A stretch of 64,000 nt of DNA from a virus (IMGVR_UViG_3300028030_000011:1-64000), one strand, 5' to 3'. Positions 14,842 through 24,471 are shown, numbered from the stretch's first letter. The notes: generated by a model not told the origin, from the sequence alone. Translations and numbers: made by a program.

Positions 14842-15666
14842 ATGGAAACATTAGAAAAAATATATAAAGAGATAATTCTTAATTCTACTCAATATAGTGG
14901 AGAAAAGAAGAAACGACAGAAGATACTTAGTGCATCACAACTACTTATTGACCCTATAGCATGGAGATTAAAGTATGAGCATGGTGTAATTGAGAGAGAT
15001 AATATAGGTCAAAATACTATAGGTTCACTATTGCAATTAGGTATAGATGAATGCGTTGACAAATATAATAAAAAACATACTGAAATACATGCATTATATG
15101 CACAAAGATTTACAGCTACATTGATAAATGATTTTACTCTATCAGGAGAAATTGACCAATTGATAGAAGTAGATGATACTCTTTGGATTATTGATAATAA
15201 ACTTATTAAACATGGTAAATTTGAACAAATCAAAAAAGAAGGAGCTTATAATGAGTATGCATTACAGGTAAGAGCATATAAGTATTTGCTACAACAATAT
15301 GACCATTATAGTAAATATAATATTCGTATGGTTTTATTTCTCTGGTTCAAAGATGGTACAAAATTTGGAAAAAAACCTTTAACTGATTATGAATTGTATG
15401 AGATAGAAGATAATTTCTCTAATAGTGAGTTTGAAAAAGAGATATTATACCCAAAAGTATTAGACCTTGAAGAGTCGCTTGTTATCCCTAGTGAAAATTT
15501 AGAACAATGTTCTAATTTGTTTTGGAACAATAGAGGAAAAGGAGAGAAATCAGAACCATTCAAATGTATGTATTTCTGTGATTATAATAAATATTGTCCT
15601 CATTATAAAAAATATAATAAAGGTGCAGGAAGAAAAAATCTAATTAATTTAATAAGTAAATTATAA
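14842..15666 (+). CDS. PD-(D/E)XK nuclease, RecB/Cas4-like
   Basis: Residues 30-185 show the RecB-family pattern: SASQLLIDPIAWRLKYE, GSLLQLGIDECVD, then the catalytic core GEIDQLIEV...WIIDNK (D, then DxK) and QVRAYKYLLQQ. Near the C-terminus FKCMYFCDYNKYCPHY plus an upstream Cys could bind an Fe-S cluster as in Cas4/AddB-type nucleases. Expected to be a DNA exonuclease or end-processing enzyme paired with the helicase just upstream (16 bp gap). AAGGAG precedes the ATG. Confidence 0.75.
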   Translation: METLEKIYKEIILNSTQYSGEKKKRQKILSASQLLIDPIAWRLKYEHGVIERDNIGQNTIGSLLQLGIDECVDKYNKKHTEIHALYAQRFTATLINDFTLSGEIDQLIEVDDTLWIIDNKLIKHGKFEQIKKEGAYNEYALQVRAYKYLLQQYDHYSKYNIRMVLFLWFKDGTKFGKKPLTDYELYEIEDNFSNSEFEKEILYPKVLDLEESLVIPSENLEQCSNLFWNNRGKGEKSEPFKCMYFCDYNKYCPHYKKYNKGAGRKNLINLISKL

Positions 15667-15676
15667 AGGAAAAATT

Positions 15677-16519
15677 ATGAATAAAAAAAATATAAGAAAA
15701 ATGATTGAATCTAAAATGAATAAATGGGTTAATTCTATTACAGATGAAGATTTAGTGCAAAGATTAAGACAAGATATTATTGTCACAGGTGGATGCATTA
15801 CATCAATGTATTTAAATGAAAATGTAAATGATTATGATATTTACATTTCGGATAAAAAAACGTTAATGATGTTAGCTCAATATTATTGTGATAGATACAA
15901 TGATATTGAATATAAAACAGCTCGTAATAATGACATTAACTCATTTCAGAGAGCTGTAGTAAATATTGAAAATAATAGAATTGAAATTTATTATAATAAA
16001 ACTACATTAGAAGATTATGAGGGCTATCAAAATATTTCTATTAAAACAGATGATTGTATCTGTTACCCAATTATTATTACTCCAAATGCTATAACTATTA
16101 CAGAAGGCATTCAAATTATTACAAGATTCTATGGAACTCCAAATGATATTCATTCAAACTTTGATTTTGTTCATGCAACAAATTACTGGACATATAAAGA
16201 TGGTTTAGTGTTAAGAGAAGAAGCATTAGAATCAATACTGTCAAAACAACTAAGATATATAGGTTCTAAATATCCATTAGCTTCTGTAATAAGAACTAAG
16301 AAATTCATCAAACGTGGATGGAATATTACAGCAGGTCAATATTTAAAAATGCTATTGCAATTAAACAAGATGAACTTAATGGATATTAGAACGCTTAAAG
16401 ACCAACTAGAAGGAGTTGATGCTACATACTTTATTCAATTTATAGAAGCAATAAAAGATAGAAAAGATGTAGATGATACATTTATGAGTGAAATTATTGA
16501 TAAAATATTTGAGGATTAA
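15677..16519 (+). CDS. Nucleotidyltransferase-fold protein
   Basis: Residues about 33-60 carry the polymerase-beta-type nucleotidyltransferase signature GGCITSMYLNENVNDYDIYI, that is GG...S, then DxD (D-Y-D). A further acidic residue (IEIYYN region) could complete the triad. Family members add nucleotides to RNA, protein or small molecules; the phage substrate is unknown. It lies between nuclease and primase genes with gaps of 3-10 bp. AAAGGAAAAATT precedes the ATG. Confidence 0.65.
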   Translation: MNKKNIRKMIESKMNKWVNSITDEDLVQRLRQDIIVTGGCITSMYLNENVNDYDIYISDKKTLMMLAQYYCDRYNDIEYKTARNNDINSFQRAVVNIENNRIEIYYNKTTLEDYEGYQNISIKTDDCICYPIIITPNAITITEGIQIITRFYGTPNDIHSNFDFVHATNYWTYKDGLVLREEALESILSKQLRYIGSKYPLASVIRTKKFIKRGWNITAGQYLKMLLQLNKMNLMDIRTLKDQLEGVDATYFIQFIEAIKDRKDVDDTFMSEIIDKIFED

Positions 16520-16522
16520 ATA

Positions 16523-18655
16523 ATGAAAATAGATGATATAGTAAATGAAATAATCAAGGCTGGTAAACGTAAAACAGACCCAATGATTATCAAAGCTACT
16601 CTTCTTTATTTTGGAGCTATCTTGTTAAATAGATACTCTATTAGAAAAAATATAGATACTCTTCCAAATAGAATAAATGCATATTTTCTTGTATTTGCAG
16701 TATCTGGTTCAGGTAAAAGTTTTATAATAAAAATAGTTGAAAATTTATGTGATTTAGAATCTTATGCAAAACAAAGAAAAACTGTATATGAATATATTAT
16801 GGATTTATCTGAATGTGAACCAGATGACCAAACAATAAAGTTCCTACAAGGTAATGCTTACTCTCTTGGAGTATCAGGAACAAAAGAAGGATTGTTTGAA
16901 TATTGTAAAGCTTATACTACTAGTCAGTTTGGTTCTATAAACATTCAATCTGATGAGATAGGAGATAATATAAATAGTTCTAACGACCTTTTGAACCAGC
17001 TTAAACAGATGTATGATGGTAAACTTCAAAAGAAGATTATTAAAGGCTCAGAAGAAGATTTTCCTGATGATGATATACATGGAATAGTTTGTAATTTTTA
17101 TGGAACTGGTTCAAAATCAGCCATAGATGCAAAAGATAGAAAAAAGCTAACAAATCTTGTTAAATCAGGTATGTTTAGAAGAAGTATATGTATTGATTCA
17201 AAATTACAAGTTGAGAAGAAAATAATGGAAGAAGTTAATTATGAACCAATTCACAAATGGTTCATAGATTTAAATTTAAAGCATAAAAAGTCATTATCAA
17301 ATAGACTTGAAAAGTATGGAATGATTGGAACTTTAGATACTTTTATAAAATTTAGCAATAAAGCTATAGAAAAAGTAGATGATATAGATAAGCTTCTTGT
17401 TCAAAGAGCTAATAAAGATAAAATCAATGACCTTAAACAGATAGATACAGGGTCACTTGATATGATTATTAATATTGCTTGTATCATTTCTTTTTTACAA
17501 GACGATAAAGAAGTTGAAACTATACATCTTGATACAGCGTATCAATTCTTCTTAGATACTAGAGAAACAGTAGAGAAAACATTTGATGATATTCATGCTC
17601 ATGATGAAGCATATAGAGTGTTAAAGCTAAAAAGTTCTCTTACGCATAGTGAAATAATGGATATTAGTGGACTTGATATTATACCTAAAGGTAAAAACTC
17701 TTGGAAAGATACAATAGAATTAGTTCATGAGCTATGTTATCGTAATGGAGAATATCTTAAAGAGAGTAGTGGCAGGGTTAAACGATATACGATTGAGCCA
17801 TTACCTGAAACTAATTTAGACCACCTAATCTTTTCATTGTCTACTGACGATAGAGGTGCTAAAGCAATTGCATTTAATCCTGTAGAGCTTGAATGGAATG
17901 ATATTGAATATCTTGTTAAAAGTAACAAGGTTGAATCATTTACAACTTCTCATTATAAAGAAAGTAATCATACAGGAGATTATGGTCATAGAAAAGCAGA
18001 ATATGCAATACAAGGGCAAAACGTAATAGCATTCGATATAGATAGTGGGTTAACAATAGAAAAGGCTAGAGAGCTATTTTCAAGCTTTACATATTGTTTA
18101 TATACAACAAAATCACATCAAACAGAGAAAGGAGATTATTGTGATAGATTTAGAATAATATTACCAACAAAACATAAATTTTATGTTACACCTGAACAAC
18201 ATAAAGAGATGATAAAAAATGCTGAAATGGTATTAGGGTTAAAAAGTAATGATATACAAACTAGAAATGTATCTAGGCTTTGGTTCACTAATCAAAATGC
18301 TGATGAAGTAATTATTAATGATGGAGAACTATTTGATATATCAGGAATGATACCTGATACTAATAAATCAGATAAGTTTTTACCAAAACTCAAAGAGATG
18401 ATGTCTAATGTTAATCAGACTTGTGAAATGCAAGATGAAATAACCAATAGAATAAATGGATTTACTAGGTATGCAATGTCTGTAGTAGCAGTAGGTAATC
18501 TTAAAGATACACTATTTAAACTAGGAACTTTCTGTATTGATTTAGGTTATCCATTATGGGAACAAAAGATGATTGATTTTACAAGAACTATTGGCTCTCC
18601 AATGCATATTACAGAAACAACAATAAAATCTCTTAAATCAAAATATAAATTATAA
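16523..18655 (+). CDS. ATPase/helicase-primase fusion with C-terminal AEP-type primase
   Basis: The N-terminal half is a P-loop ATPase resembling DUF3987 or phage replicative helicases: Walker A AVSGSGKS (59-66), Walker B-like INIQSDEIGD (about 140). The C-terminal third has archaeo-eukaryotic primase motifs: VIAFDIDSG (D505, D507), TTKSHQT (about 530), DRFRIILPT (about 545) and VSRLWF (about 588). It would lay primers and move on ssDNA at the fork. In most phage primase-helicase fusions the primase comes first; here it comes last. GAGGATTAAATA precedes the ATG. Domain calls rest on motifs read by eye. Confidence 0.72.
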   Translation: MKIDDIVNEIIKAGKRKTDPMIIKATLLYFGAILLNRYSIRKNIDTLPNRINAYFLVFAVSGSGKSFIIKIVENLCDLESYAKQRKTVYEYIMDLSECEPDDQTIKFLQGNAYSLGVSGTKEGLFEYCKAYTTSQFGSINIQSDEIGDNINSSNDLLNQLKQMYDGKLQKKIIKGSEEDFPDDDIHGIVCNFYGTGSKSAIDAKDRKKLTNLVKSGMFRRSICIDSKLQVEKKIMEEVNYEPIHKWFIDLNLKHKKSLSNRLEKYGMIGTLDTFIKFSNKAIEKVDDIDKLLVQRANKDKINDLKQIDTGSLDMIINIACIISFLQDDKEVETIHLDTAYQFFLDTRETVEKTFDDIHAHDEAYRVLKLKSSLTHSEIMDISGLDIIPKGKNSWKDTIELVHELCYRNGEYLKESSGRVKRYTIEPLPETNLDHLIFSLSTDDRGAKAIAFNPVELEWNDIEYLVKSNKVESFTTSHYKESNHTGDYGHRKAEYAIQGQNVIAFDIDSGLTIEKARELFSSFTYCLYTTKSHQTEKGDYCDRFRIILPTKHKFYVTPEQHKEMIKNAEMVLGLKSNDIQTRNVSRLWFTNQNADEVIINDGELFDISGMIPDTNKSDKFLPKLKEMMSNVNQTCEMQDEITNRINGFTRYAMSVVAVGNLKDTLFKLGTFCIDLGYPLWEQKMIDFTRTIGSPMHITETTIKSLKSKYKL

Positions 18656-18666
18656 AAGGAAAAAAT

Positions 18667-19371
18667 ATGGAAATTAAAAAATTAACTAATGAACCACCTG
18701 AAACTGTAAATATTATCATTTTTGGTATTTCAGGGTCAGGCAAGACGAGAGGAGCTGTAAACGGTCTTGAAGATTGTTTGATTGTTGGATTTGAAAAGAA
18801 CGGTCTTACATCTACTGAACCATCTCAAACAGCTGATATGGTAGAGTTTTTTGATGCTAGTGGAGTTTCAGAAGTATTAGAGATTGCTAATGCTGGTACA
18901 TATAAGACTATTGTATTTGATGGGTTTACTCACTACTCTGAATATCTTGCTAAAGCTTTCCAAGAAATTGATGATAAAACATGGGGTTTAGAGTATACCA
19001 ATTTTATAAGAGACTTCTTTGTGAACTTAATCAATTCTCCTACAAATATAGTGTTTACTATGTTAGAAGAATCTATTATCCAAGATGGGTATAAGTCTAA
19101 AGCTCCAACTATGGTAGGAGATAAATTTAGAAATACTATTGTTGCTAAAGTAGATATATGTCTTCATGCAGAGAAAATCAGTAATGATAATAGCATTTAC
19201 AGATATGTATCAGAGGGAGATATTGTCGGTAAAAATAGATTAAAAAGATTCTTCCCTGAATCATATACTCATTTTGGTCATGGAACTCAAATAGAAACTG
19301 TTCAAGATATATTGGATGTGTTGAGTGGTTCAAAAGTTATCGAAGAAGAGAAAACAGATGAAACAGCGTGA
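18667..19371 (+). CDS. Sak4-like RecA-fold ATPase (single-strand annealing)
   Basis: Walker A is IIFGISGSGKT (about 17-27); a Walker B-like TIVFDGFTHY follows near residue 82. The size (234 aa) and a core without RecA N- or C-terminal domains fit the Sak4/AAA_24 family of phage recombinases, which anneal or pair DNA together with a phage SSB. An ssDNA-binding candidate lies two genes downstream. AAAAGGAAAAAAT precedes the ATG. Confidence 0.72.
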   Translation: MEIKKLTNEPPETVNIIIFGISGSGKTRGAVNGLEDCLIVGFEKNGLTSTEPSQTADMVEFFDASGVSEVLEIANAGTYKTIVFDGFTHYSEYLAKAFQEIDDKTWGLEYTNFIRDFFVNLINSPTNIVFTMLEESIIQDGYKSKAPTMVGDKFRNTIVAKVDICLHAEKISNDNSIYRYVSEGDIVGKNRLKRFFPESYTHFGHGTQIETVQDILDVLSGSKVIEEEKTDETA

Positions 19372-19939
19372 AAAAAAACCATTAGAATGGATGGCATGGA
19401 GTACATTTCTCAGAGAAGAGAAATTAGCTCCAAAGAAAGGTATTAATGCAGAAGTTATTATCGAAGAACTTGGTATTGAATGGCAAGTAGGTAGCTATAA
19501 GTTTAATAGAGATGATTTATATAAAGTTGTAAAACATTTTAAAATTAAACCTAAAGAAGAACCAAAACTATTAAATAGAGAAATTCAAGTATATTTACTT
19601 GGTGATAACCATTATGCGTTTATAGTTCAAGATGATAAAAATAAAGTTAGTTCTGAGTTGATAACAGCTATAAGAATAGCAACAAATGACAATAGTAAAA
19701 AGACTTTATTAAATCTAAAAGAAGGAGGATTATACAATGAACAAACATATCAATTATTAACATATTGGAAACAATTTAAAGCATTTATGGAGTTCCATTA
19801 TGACATGGAATTAACAAATGCTTTTAGAGAAGAGATGGGTACTGTAAATGGTAGTAGAGTGATTATATTACCAATAGATGACCTTACAAATGCTATTATA
19901 GCAAAATTAAAAGAAACAAAAGGAAATGACAATGAGTAA
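19358..19939 (+). CDS. Hypothetical protein in the recombination cluster (193 aa)
   Basis: Open from 19325, but the ATG at 19358 has AAGAAGAG upstream and overlaps the Sak4-like gene by only 14 bp, so it is preferred. Basic N-terminus with tryptophans (PLEWMAWSTFLREEK), remainder mixed alpha/beta. No family recognised. Its place between a Sak4-like ATPase and an SSB candidate suggests a DNA-transaction role. Confidence 0.6.
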   Translation: MKQREKKPLEWMAWSTFLREEKLAPKKGINAEVIIEELGIEWQVGSYKFNRDDLYKVVKHFKIKPKEEPKLLNREIQVYLLGDNHYAFIVQDDKNKVSSELITAIRIATNDNSKKTLLNLKEGGLYNEQTYQLLTYWKQFKAFMEFHYDMELTNAFREEMGTVNGSRVIILPIDDLTNAIIAKLKETKGNDNE

Positions 19940-20561
19940 ATTATTAGATGTATTAAATATTAGCAAAGAAGAGATTAGCAATGTAGAAGTAGCTGAAATT
20001 AGAGAAGGCAAAGAAATTCTTGATTCAGGTATATATAAAGGTACTATTGAACTATATCTATTTAAAACAAAAGAGACATCAGATGTGAAAATGCTTAAAA
20101 CTAAAGCTACAATCATCATTGATGAAAGCGAACATATTCTTGAAACATACACTAACATTATCAAGAAAGATGGAAAAAGCAATGAATATGGTCTTAGAGA
20201 TTTAGTTGGTTATCTTGCTGCTGTTGGAGTTGATATTAATGAAATTGAAACAACTCTTGTAGAAGAGAAATGCTATGGAAGTAAAAAAGAGTGTAATCAA
20301 ATTAATCTTCCAAAGAAACAAGTTACAGTATTTGTTCGTAAAGTATTTGAAGAAGGAGCTGATTATCCTGATTACAATGAAATTGAAGGTATTTTTGATG
20401 AAAATGGTAATAATGCTAAAGGTGAAGACCAAATTGAAACATTTAATGCTAAAATTGAAAAGATGCCTGTGTTAAAGAAAAAAGCTAAAACCAAAGAATC
20501 TTCAAGTTATAACAAATCTATAGCTAAAGAACCATCTAAAAAAGCTAAATCATTGCTTTAA
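19932..20561 (+). CDS. Candidate ssDNA-binding protein
   Basis: The first 150 residues look like a beta-rich domain (DSGIYKGTIELYLFKTKE, then KATIIIDESEHILETYTNI) of the type seen in phage ssDNA-binding or DUF669-like proteins. The tail is low-complexity and basic (KKKAKTKESSSYNKS...KKAKSLL) instead of the acidic tail of typical SSBs. The ATG at 19932 is chosen over 19926 because AAAGG lies 8 bp before it. Neighbours (Sak4-like, helicases) support the role; the assignment is inference. Confidence 0.5.
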   Translation: MSKLLDVLNISKEEISNVEVAEIREGKEILDSGIYKGTIELYLFKTKETSDVKMLKTKATIIIDESEHILETYTNIIKKDGKSNEYGLRDLVGYLAAVGVDINEIETTLVEEKCYGSKKECNQINLPKKQVTVFVRKVFEEGADYPDYNEIEGIFDENGNNAKGEDQIETFNAKIEKMPVLKKKAKTKESSSYNKSIAKEPSKKAKSLL

Positions 20562-20570
20562 GGGTCGAAT

Positions 20571-22133
20571 ATGACCTTTAAACCTACAAAGGAACAGTCT
20601 CTTATTATAGAGGCTGTCAATGATAAAGTAACTCCTATAATAGCTATACAAGCTAATTCTGGCTCTGCGAAAACAAGTAGTTTGCTTATGTCTTTACAGC
20701 ATGATTCTTGTTGGTTCAAAAGTGGTTTATTTTTAGCATTCAACAAGAAGATAGCAATGGAAAATGCTAAAAAAGTTCCTAACTATATTGAATGTGTAAC
20801 TCTTCATAGTTTAGCATATAAATATATTGTAAGACCATTGAGATTAAAAGTTAAAAACAATATTCAAGAGAGTGATTTTAATCATGAGAATAGTAAAGTT
20901 AGGAATAAATGTGTATGGCTAATGAACAAGTTTTGTACATCTAGGTATACAAAACTTGATGAATTTTTTGAAAGTATGAAAAATAAACCTAAATCATTTT
21001 ACAAAAAATTACTTAAAGATGTGATTATAGACATGGAAGAAGGCAAAAAGCCTATACCTCATTCAGTCTACATGAAACTATTTCATCTACATTTAGCAAG
21101 TGGTTCTGTTGATATGCCTGAATATGATTTGCTATTTTTAGATGAAGCTGGTGATATTAATGGTGTGTATCTGGAAGTATTTTTGCTTATAAATGCAAAG
21201 AAAAAAGTAGCTACAGGAGATTCAAGTCAAAATATTTATGGCTTTAATCATACATTAAATGGATTAGAAATTCTAGTAAATGAGTATAGAGCTAAAGAGT
21301 TTTCTCTTAGTAAAACTTTTCGTTGCTCACATGAAATCAGTAAAACAATTCAGTCTTTTTGTGATAAATATATTGATGATGAAGTCTCCTTTATTGGTAC
21401 TAAAAACACTCTCACAGAACCAAAGACATTCATGTTTCTAACAAGAGGGAATAGAGAATTATTAGAAGAGATTTATACCTGTATGCTCAATGATACAAAG
21501 TTTTCACTTGCTAGAGATGCTAATGCAATATTTGATTTGTTAATATGGTGCAAAAGCACTATTTACAATATTTATGAAGAGTATAAAGAGACAAATATTG
21601 AACCAGATATACCACAAGGGTATGAATATATTTGGAAAGAGTTTAAAGATGCAAAAGCAAATAGATATAGCTTTTCCAAATGGGTAAAAGAGAGAGCAAA
21701 AGATGATAAATTCTTTCCACAAGAATTAATTAGAACAATTGAATTGATTCGTGATTATAGTAGTAAAGACCTTATCTCTATGAAGCAATATTGCAAGGAT
21801 AGAGCTAATAAAGACTCTAGGTATACTTTAGGTACTGTATTCTCTACAAAAGGATTAGAAGCTGATTGCGTGTATATAGGAGATAGTCTGAATAAGTCAA
21901 TGAAAGACTATATAATGAATCCTGATGAGTATACAGATGAAACAGAGGCATTTCTGTACTACACAGGATGTACTAGGGCTAAAAAATGGTTAATCAATGC
22001 TGAGATACTCAGAAAAGAATATATAGGTAATGATGATTATTCTATTGTAGATGGTTCAAATATGAACTATGGAGTATTTAAGAGAATGATTGATACTAAA
22101 GATAGTATCAATGAAAAATTTAAAGGATTGTAA
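20571..22133 (+). CDS. SF1 DNA helicase (UvrD/Dda-like)
   Basis: A 520-residue superfamily 1 helicase. Q motif PTKEQSLIIEAV; Walker A QANSGSAKTSS (about 27-37); Walker B LLFLDEAGDI (about 188); motif III ATGDSSQNIYGF; motif IV LSKTFRCS; motif V TVFSTKGLEAD; motif VI YYTGCTRAKKWL. The Ala in place of Gly within the P-loop (SGSAKT) is seen in some UvrD-like phage helicases. It would unwind DNA at forks or during recombination. AAGGG precedes the ATG. The next gene overlaps its stop as TAATG. Confidence 0.85.
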   Translation: MTFKPTKEQSLIIEAVNDKVTPIIAIQANSGSAKTSSLLMSLQHDSCWFKSGLFLAFNKKIAMENAKKVPNYIECVTLHSLAYKYIVRPLRLKVKNNIQESDFNHENSKVRNKCVWLMNKFCTSRYTKLDEFFESMKNKPKSFYKKLLKDVIIDMEEGKKPIPHSVYMKLFHLHLASGSVDMPEYDLLFLDEAGDINGVYLEVFLLINAKKKVATGDSSQNIYGFNHTLNGLEILVNEYRAKEFSLSKTFRCSHEISKTIQSFCDKYIDDEVSFIGTKNTLTEPKTFMFLTRGNRELLEEIYTCMLNDTKFSLARDANAIFDLLIWCKSTIYNIYEEYKETNIEPDIPQGYEYIWKEFKDAKANRYSFSKWVKERAKDDKFFPQELIRTIELIRDYSSKDLISMKQYCKDRANKDSRYTLGTVFSTKGLEADCVYIGDSLNKSMKDYIMNPDEYTDETEAFLYYTGCTRAKKWLINAEILRKEYIGNDDYSIVDGSNMNYGVFKRMIDTKDSINEKFKGL

Positions 22134-22348
22134 TGAATTATGGATTACAAAAAGCAACTGAGGTTATGACTAAGGCAGACGCTATAGCCATTAAGCAAAT
22201 AAATGGTGAACCTGTAATGTCTACATTGAGAATTGCTGAGGTAACAGGGAAAGAACATAGTGATGTGCTAAAAAGCTCTCGAAGAGTGTTTGAAGAGCTA
22301 GAATTAGCCGAGGGAAAATATTCCCTGAGCTATTTTGATGCAAAATAG
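22133..22348 (+). CDS. Rha-type regulatory protein, short (71 aa)
   Basis: Residues 22-60 match the N-terminal HTH of the Rha (pRha) family: GEPVMSTLRIAEVTGKEHSD, then VLKSSRRVFEEL. Rha proteins are usually longer, with a C-terminal domain; here a stop follows at 71, so it is a truncated or stand-alone domain. The next gene 60 bp on is a longer Rha/antirepressor-like protein. AAAGGATTG precedes the ATG. Confidence 0.65.
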   Translation: MNYGLQKATEVMTKADAIAIKQINGEPVMSTLRIAEVTGKEHSDVLKSSRRVFEELELAEGKYSLSYFDAK

Positions 22349-22408
22349 GAGAGTCCAAATTTAGCTTCTCCTATTTAAATCTGATACAAAAACAATAAAA
22401 GGTAAATA

Positions 22409-23161
22409 ATGGAATTTAAAATAATTACAGTAGAGAATGATGAGTCGTTTGTAACGATAGATACATTAATTAAATTTAGTGGTAATGTAGAATACTCTGT
22501 TAAAGAATTAATAAGAGAGAATGAGTCAGATATTATGGAATTTAGAAATGAGGGTTCAACCCCCAATTTTGAAAAAAGTGAAAAAGGTAATATTAAATGG
22601 AAACTTGTAAGACTTAATGAAGACCAAGCATCTTTTATTTTAACACTCATGGCAAACAGTCCAGAAGTTAAACTATTTAAGAAAAATCTAATCAAAGAGT
22701 TTAGAGCCTTGAAGAATCAAGTGTTAGAGATTAAGTCTCCAATGCAATTAATTCAAGAAGCTATTGTACTTGCTAATGAACAAGTAGAGAAAGAGAGAAG
22801 TGCAAAAGAGAGAGCATTGAACATGATTCAAACTGCAAAACTTATAGAATCTACTAATGAAGAATCTAAAAAAGATGTCTCAGTAGAAGAGTTCTGCAAA
22901 ATGATTAGTGATAAGTATTCTGTTTTAGTTGGAAGAACGTTAATATATCATATTTTAAGAGAGATGGGATTAGTAATGAAAGACTCAACTAAACCTACTC
23001 AAAGAGGTTTAATGGTCTATCTTGCATATCGTAAACATGAAAGAGGTTATTCAACTAGAATATTCAGAGATAAGGCAAATAAACTTGCTAAATACATGCT
23101 AACGTTTCTAGCAAATAACAGAGAGATTAACGATGCACTTGGTAATCCGTTTGAAATATAA
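22409..23161 (+). CDS. Rha/KilAC-type antirepressor-like protein
   Basis: The N-terminal half (about 1-105) is Rha-like: RLNEDQASFILTLMANSPEV followed by FKKNLIKEFRALK. A helical linker leads to a C-terminal KilAC/ANT-like domain (about 155-200): VEEFCKMISDKYSVLVGRT, then ILREMGLVMKDSTKPTQRG. Phage antirepressors of this type release repressors or control gene expression. AAAAGGTAAATA precedes the ATG. It lacks the leader structure found before the - strand relatives. Confidence 0.7.
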   Translation: MEFKIITVENDESFVTIDTLIKFSGNVEYSVKELIRENESDIMEFRNEGSTPNFEKSEKGNIKWKLVRLNEDQASFILTLMANSPEVKLFKKNLIKEFRALKNQVLEIKSPMQLIQEAIVLANEQVEKERSAKERALNMIQTAKLIESTNEESKKDVSVEEFCKMISDKYSVLVGRTLIYHILREMGLVMKDSTKPTQRGLMVYLAYRKHERGYSTRIFRDKANKLAKYMLTFLANNREINDALGNPFEI

Positions 23162-23182
23162 TATAGCAGAGGAGTTACAATT

Positions 23183-24112
23183 ATGAATGTACTATCATTA
23201 TTTGACGGTATAGGTACTGGTCAATTGGCATTGAAGCATTTAAATTTTAAAGTTGATAAATGTGTAGCTTATGAAATAGATGAATTGCCAAAATCTATAG
23301 CTATGAGACATTTCCCTGATACTGATTATAGAGGAGATGTTAAGGAGTTTAATGTTAAAGATTTTGATTTTAAATTTGACCTCGTAATGGGTGGTAGTAG
23401 CTGTAATGACTTATCAAATGCTATGGCTAATAGAGATGGTATAGTTGGTTCAAAATCAAGTATATTCTTTGAATTTGTACGCATTTTAAAAAGCGTTAAA
23501 CCTAAATACTTCTTATTTGAAAATGTAGGAAGCATGAGTAAAGCAGACGAAATAATTATAACTCAAATGCTTGGATGTGAACCAATAAAGATTAACAGTA
23601 AAGATTATTCTCCTGCTCTTCGTAATCGTTATTATTGGACTAATATTCCACAAGACAAACATGATAATGCATTTAAGAATGATATAAATTTAAATGATAT
23701 TCTTGAAGATGGTTGGTATTCAGATAGAAAGAAAGCTAGAGCATTATTGGCTTCTGATAGTAGACCTCTTACATCTCCTATTAAGATGATGCATCGTTAT
23801 ATTAATACCGGATTTACAACTGTAGTATTCAGAAATAAAGAGATTGCAGATATGATGATTAAAGATTTCAAAGAAAGATTCTATGGGTTAAAAGCCAAAG
23901 ATATTGATATGGAGTCTATTGATAAAAATATATACAGTAGCGAAAATATTAGATATTTGAACCAACTAGAATTAGAATCATGTCAAACTATACCTCATGG
24001 CTATACAGATGGATTAACTAGAAATCAAGCTGCACATGTACTTGGTAATGGATGGACTTGTCTTGTTATTATGAAGCTACTTAACGGAATGGAAATGGAG
24101 AAAACATTATGA
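23183..24112 (+). CDS. DNA cytosine-5 methyltransferase, DNMT3-like
   Basis: Motif I MNVLSLFDGIGTGQLAL binds AdoMet; motif IV is MGGSSCNDLS (residues about 70-79), with the catalytic Cys; motif VI is FENVGSM; motif VIII SPALRNRYYWTNIP; motif X LGNGWTCLVIMKLL. The order and the CNDLS and RYYWTNIP segments resemble DNMT3 enzymes and their phage relatives more than Dcm. The usual PC before the catalytic step is SC here. It probably methylates phage DNA to evade host restriction. GAGGAG precedes the ATG, and the stop overlaps the next ATG. Confidence 0.85.
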   Translation: MNVLSLFDGIGTGQLALKHLNFKVDKCVAYEIDELPKSIAMRHFPDTDYRGDVKEFNVKDFDFKFDLVMGGSSCNDLSNAMANRDGIVGSKSSIFFEFVRILKSVKPKYFLFENVGSMSKADEIIITQMLGCEPIKINSKDYSPALRNRYYWTNIPQDKHDNAFKNDINLNDILEDGWYSDRKKARALLASDSRPLTSPIKMMHRYINTGFTTVVFRNKEIADMMIKDFKERFYGLKAKDIDMESIDKNIYSSENIRYLNQLELESCQTIPHGYTDGLTRNQAAHVLGNGWTCLVIMKLLNGMEMEKTL

Positions 24113-24471
24113 TATGTATAACAGATTCTAGTGGTGGAGTATTATTTGAAGATGATGAAATATCTCTTGAAGAAGCAAATGCCATAGTAAATACTTATGG
24201 TAAAAAAAATGAAAAATACTATATTCAAGTAGCTAATTCAGGAATTATATTGGATGATGAACTGAAAGAATTGATTGAACAGTATTATACTAAGGAAGAA
24301 ATATTTGAATTATTTTTAGTATCTAGTTTAAACATCACAACAATGTTAGAATATGAGATAAAACCTATTGTTAAAAAAGCATCATTAAAAAAATTTGAAA
24401 AATTATTATTGGGTATTAAAGAGACTCAAATAGATTTTAAAGACACTACATTTGATATACTTAAAAGATAA
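24109..24471 (+). CDS. Hypothetical protein (120 aa)
   Basis: Overlaps the methyltransferase stop by 4 bp. Acidic N-terminal half, helical basic C-terminal half. Not recognised; coupling to the methyltransferase may be only positional. Confidence 0.55.
   Translation: MICITDSSGGVLFEDDEISLEEANAIVNTYGKKNEKYYIQVANSGIILDDELKELIEQYYTKEEIFELFLVSSLNITTMLEYEIKPIVKKASLKKFEKLLLGIKETQIDFKDTTFDILKR

Noticed and set aside
15677-16519. tRNA nucleotidyltransferase (CCA-adding enzyme)
   Set aside because: The GG...DxD signature fits, but the specific CCA-enzyme motifs beyond the core are not visible and the protein is short, so only the fold is called.
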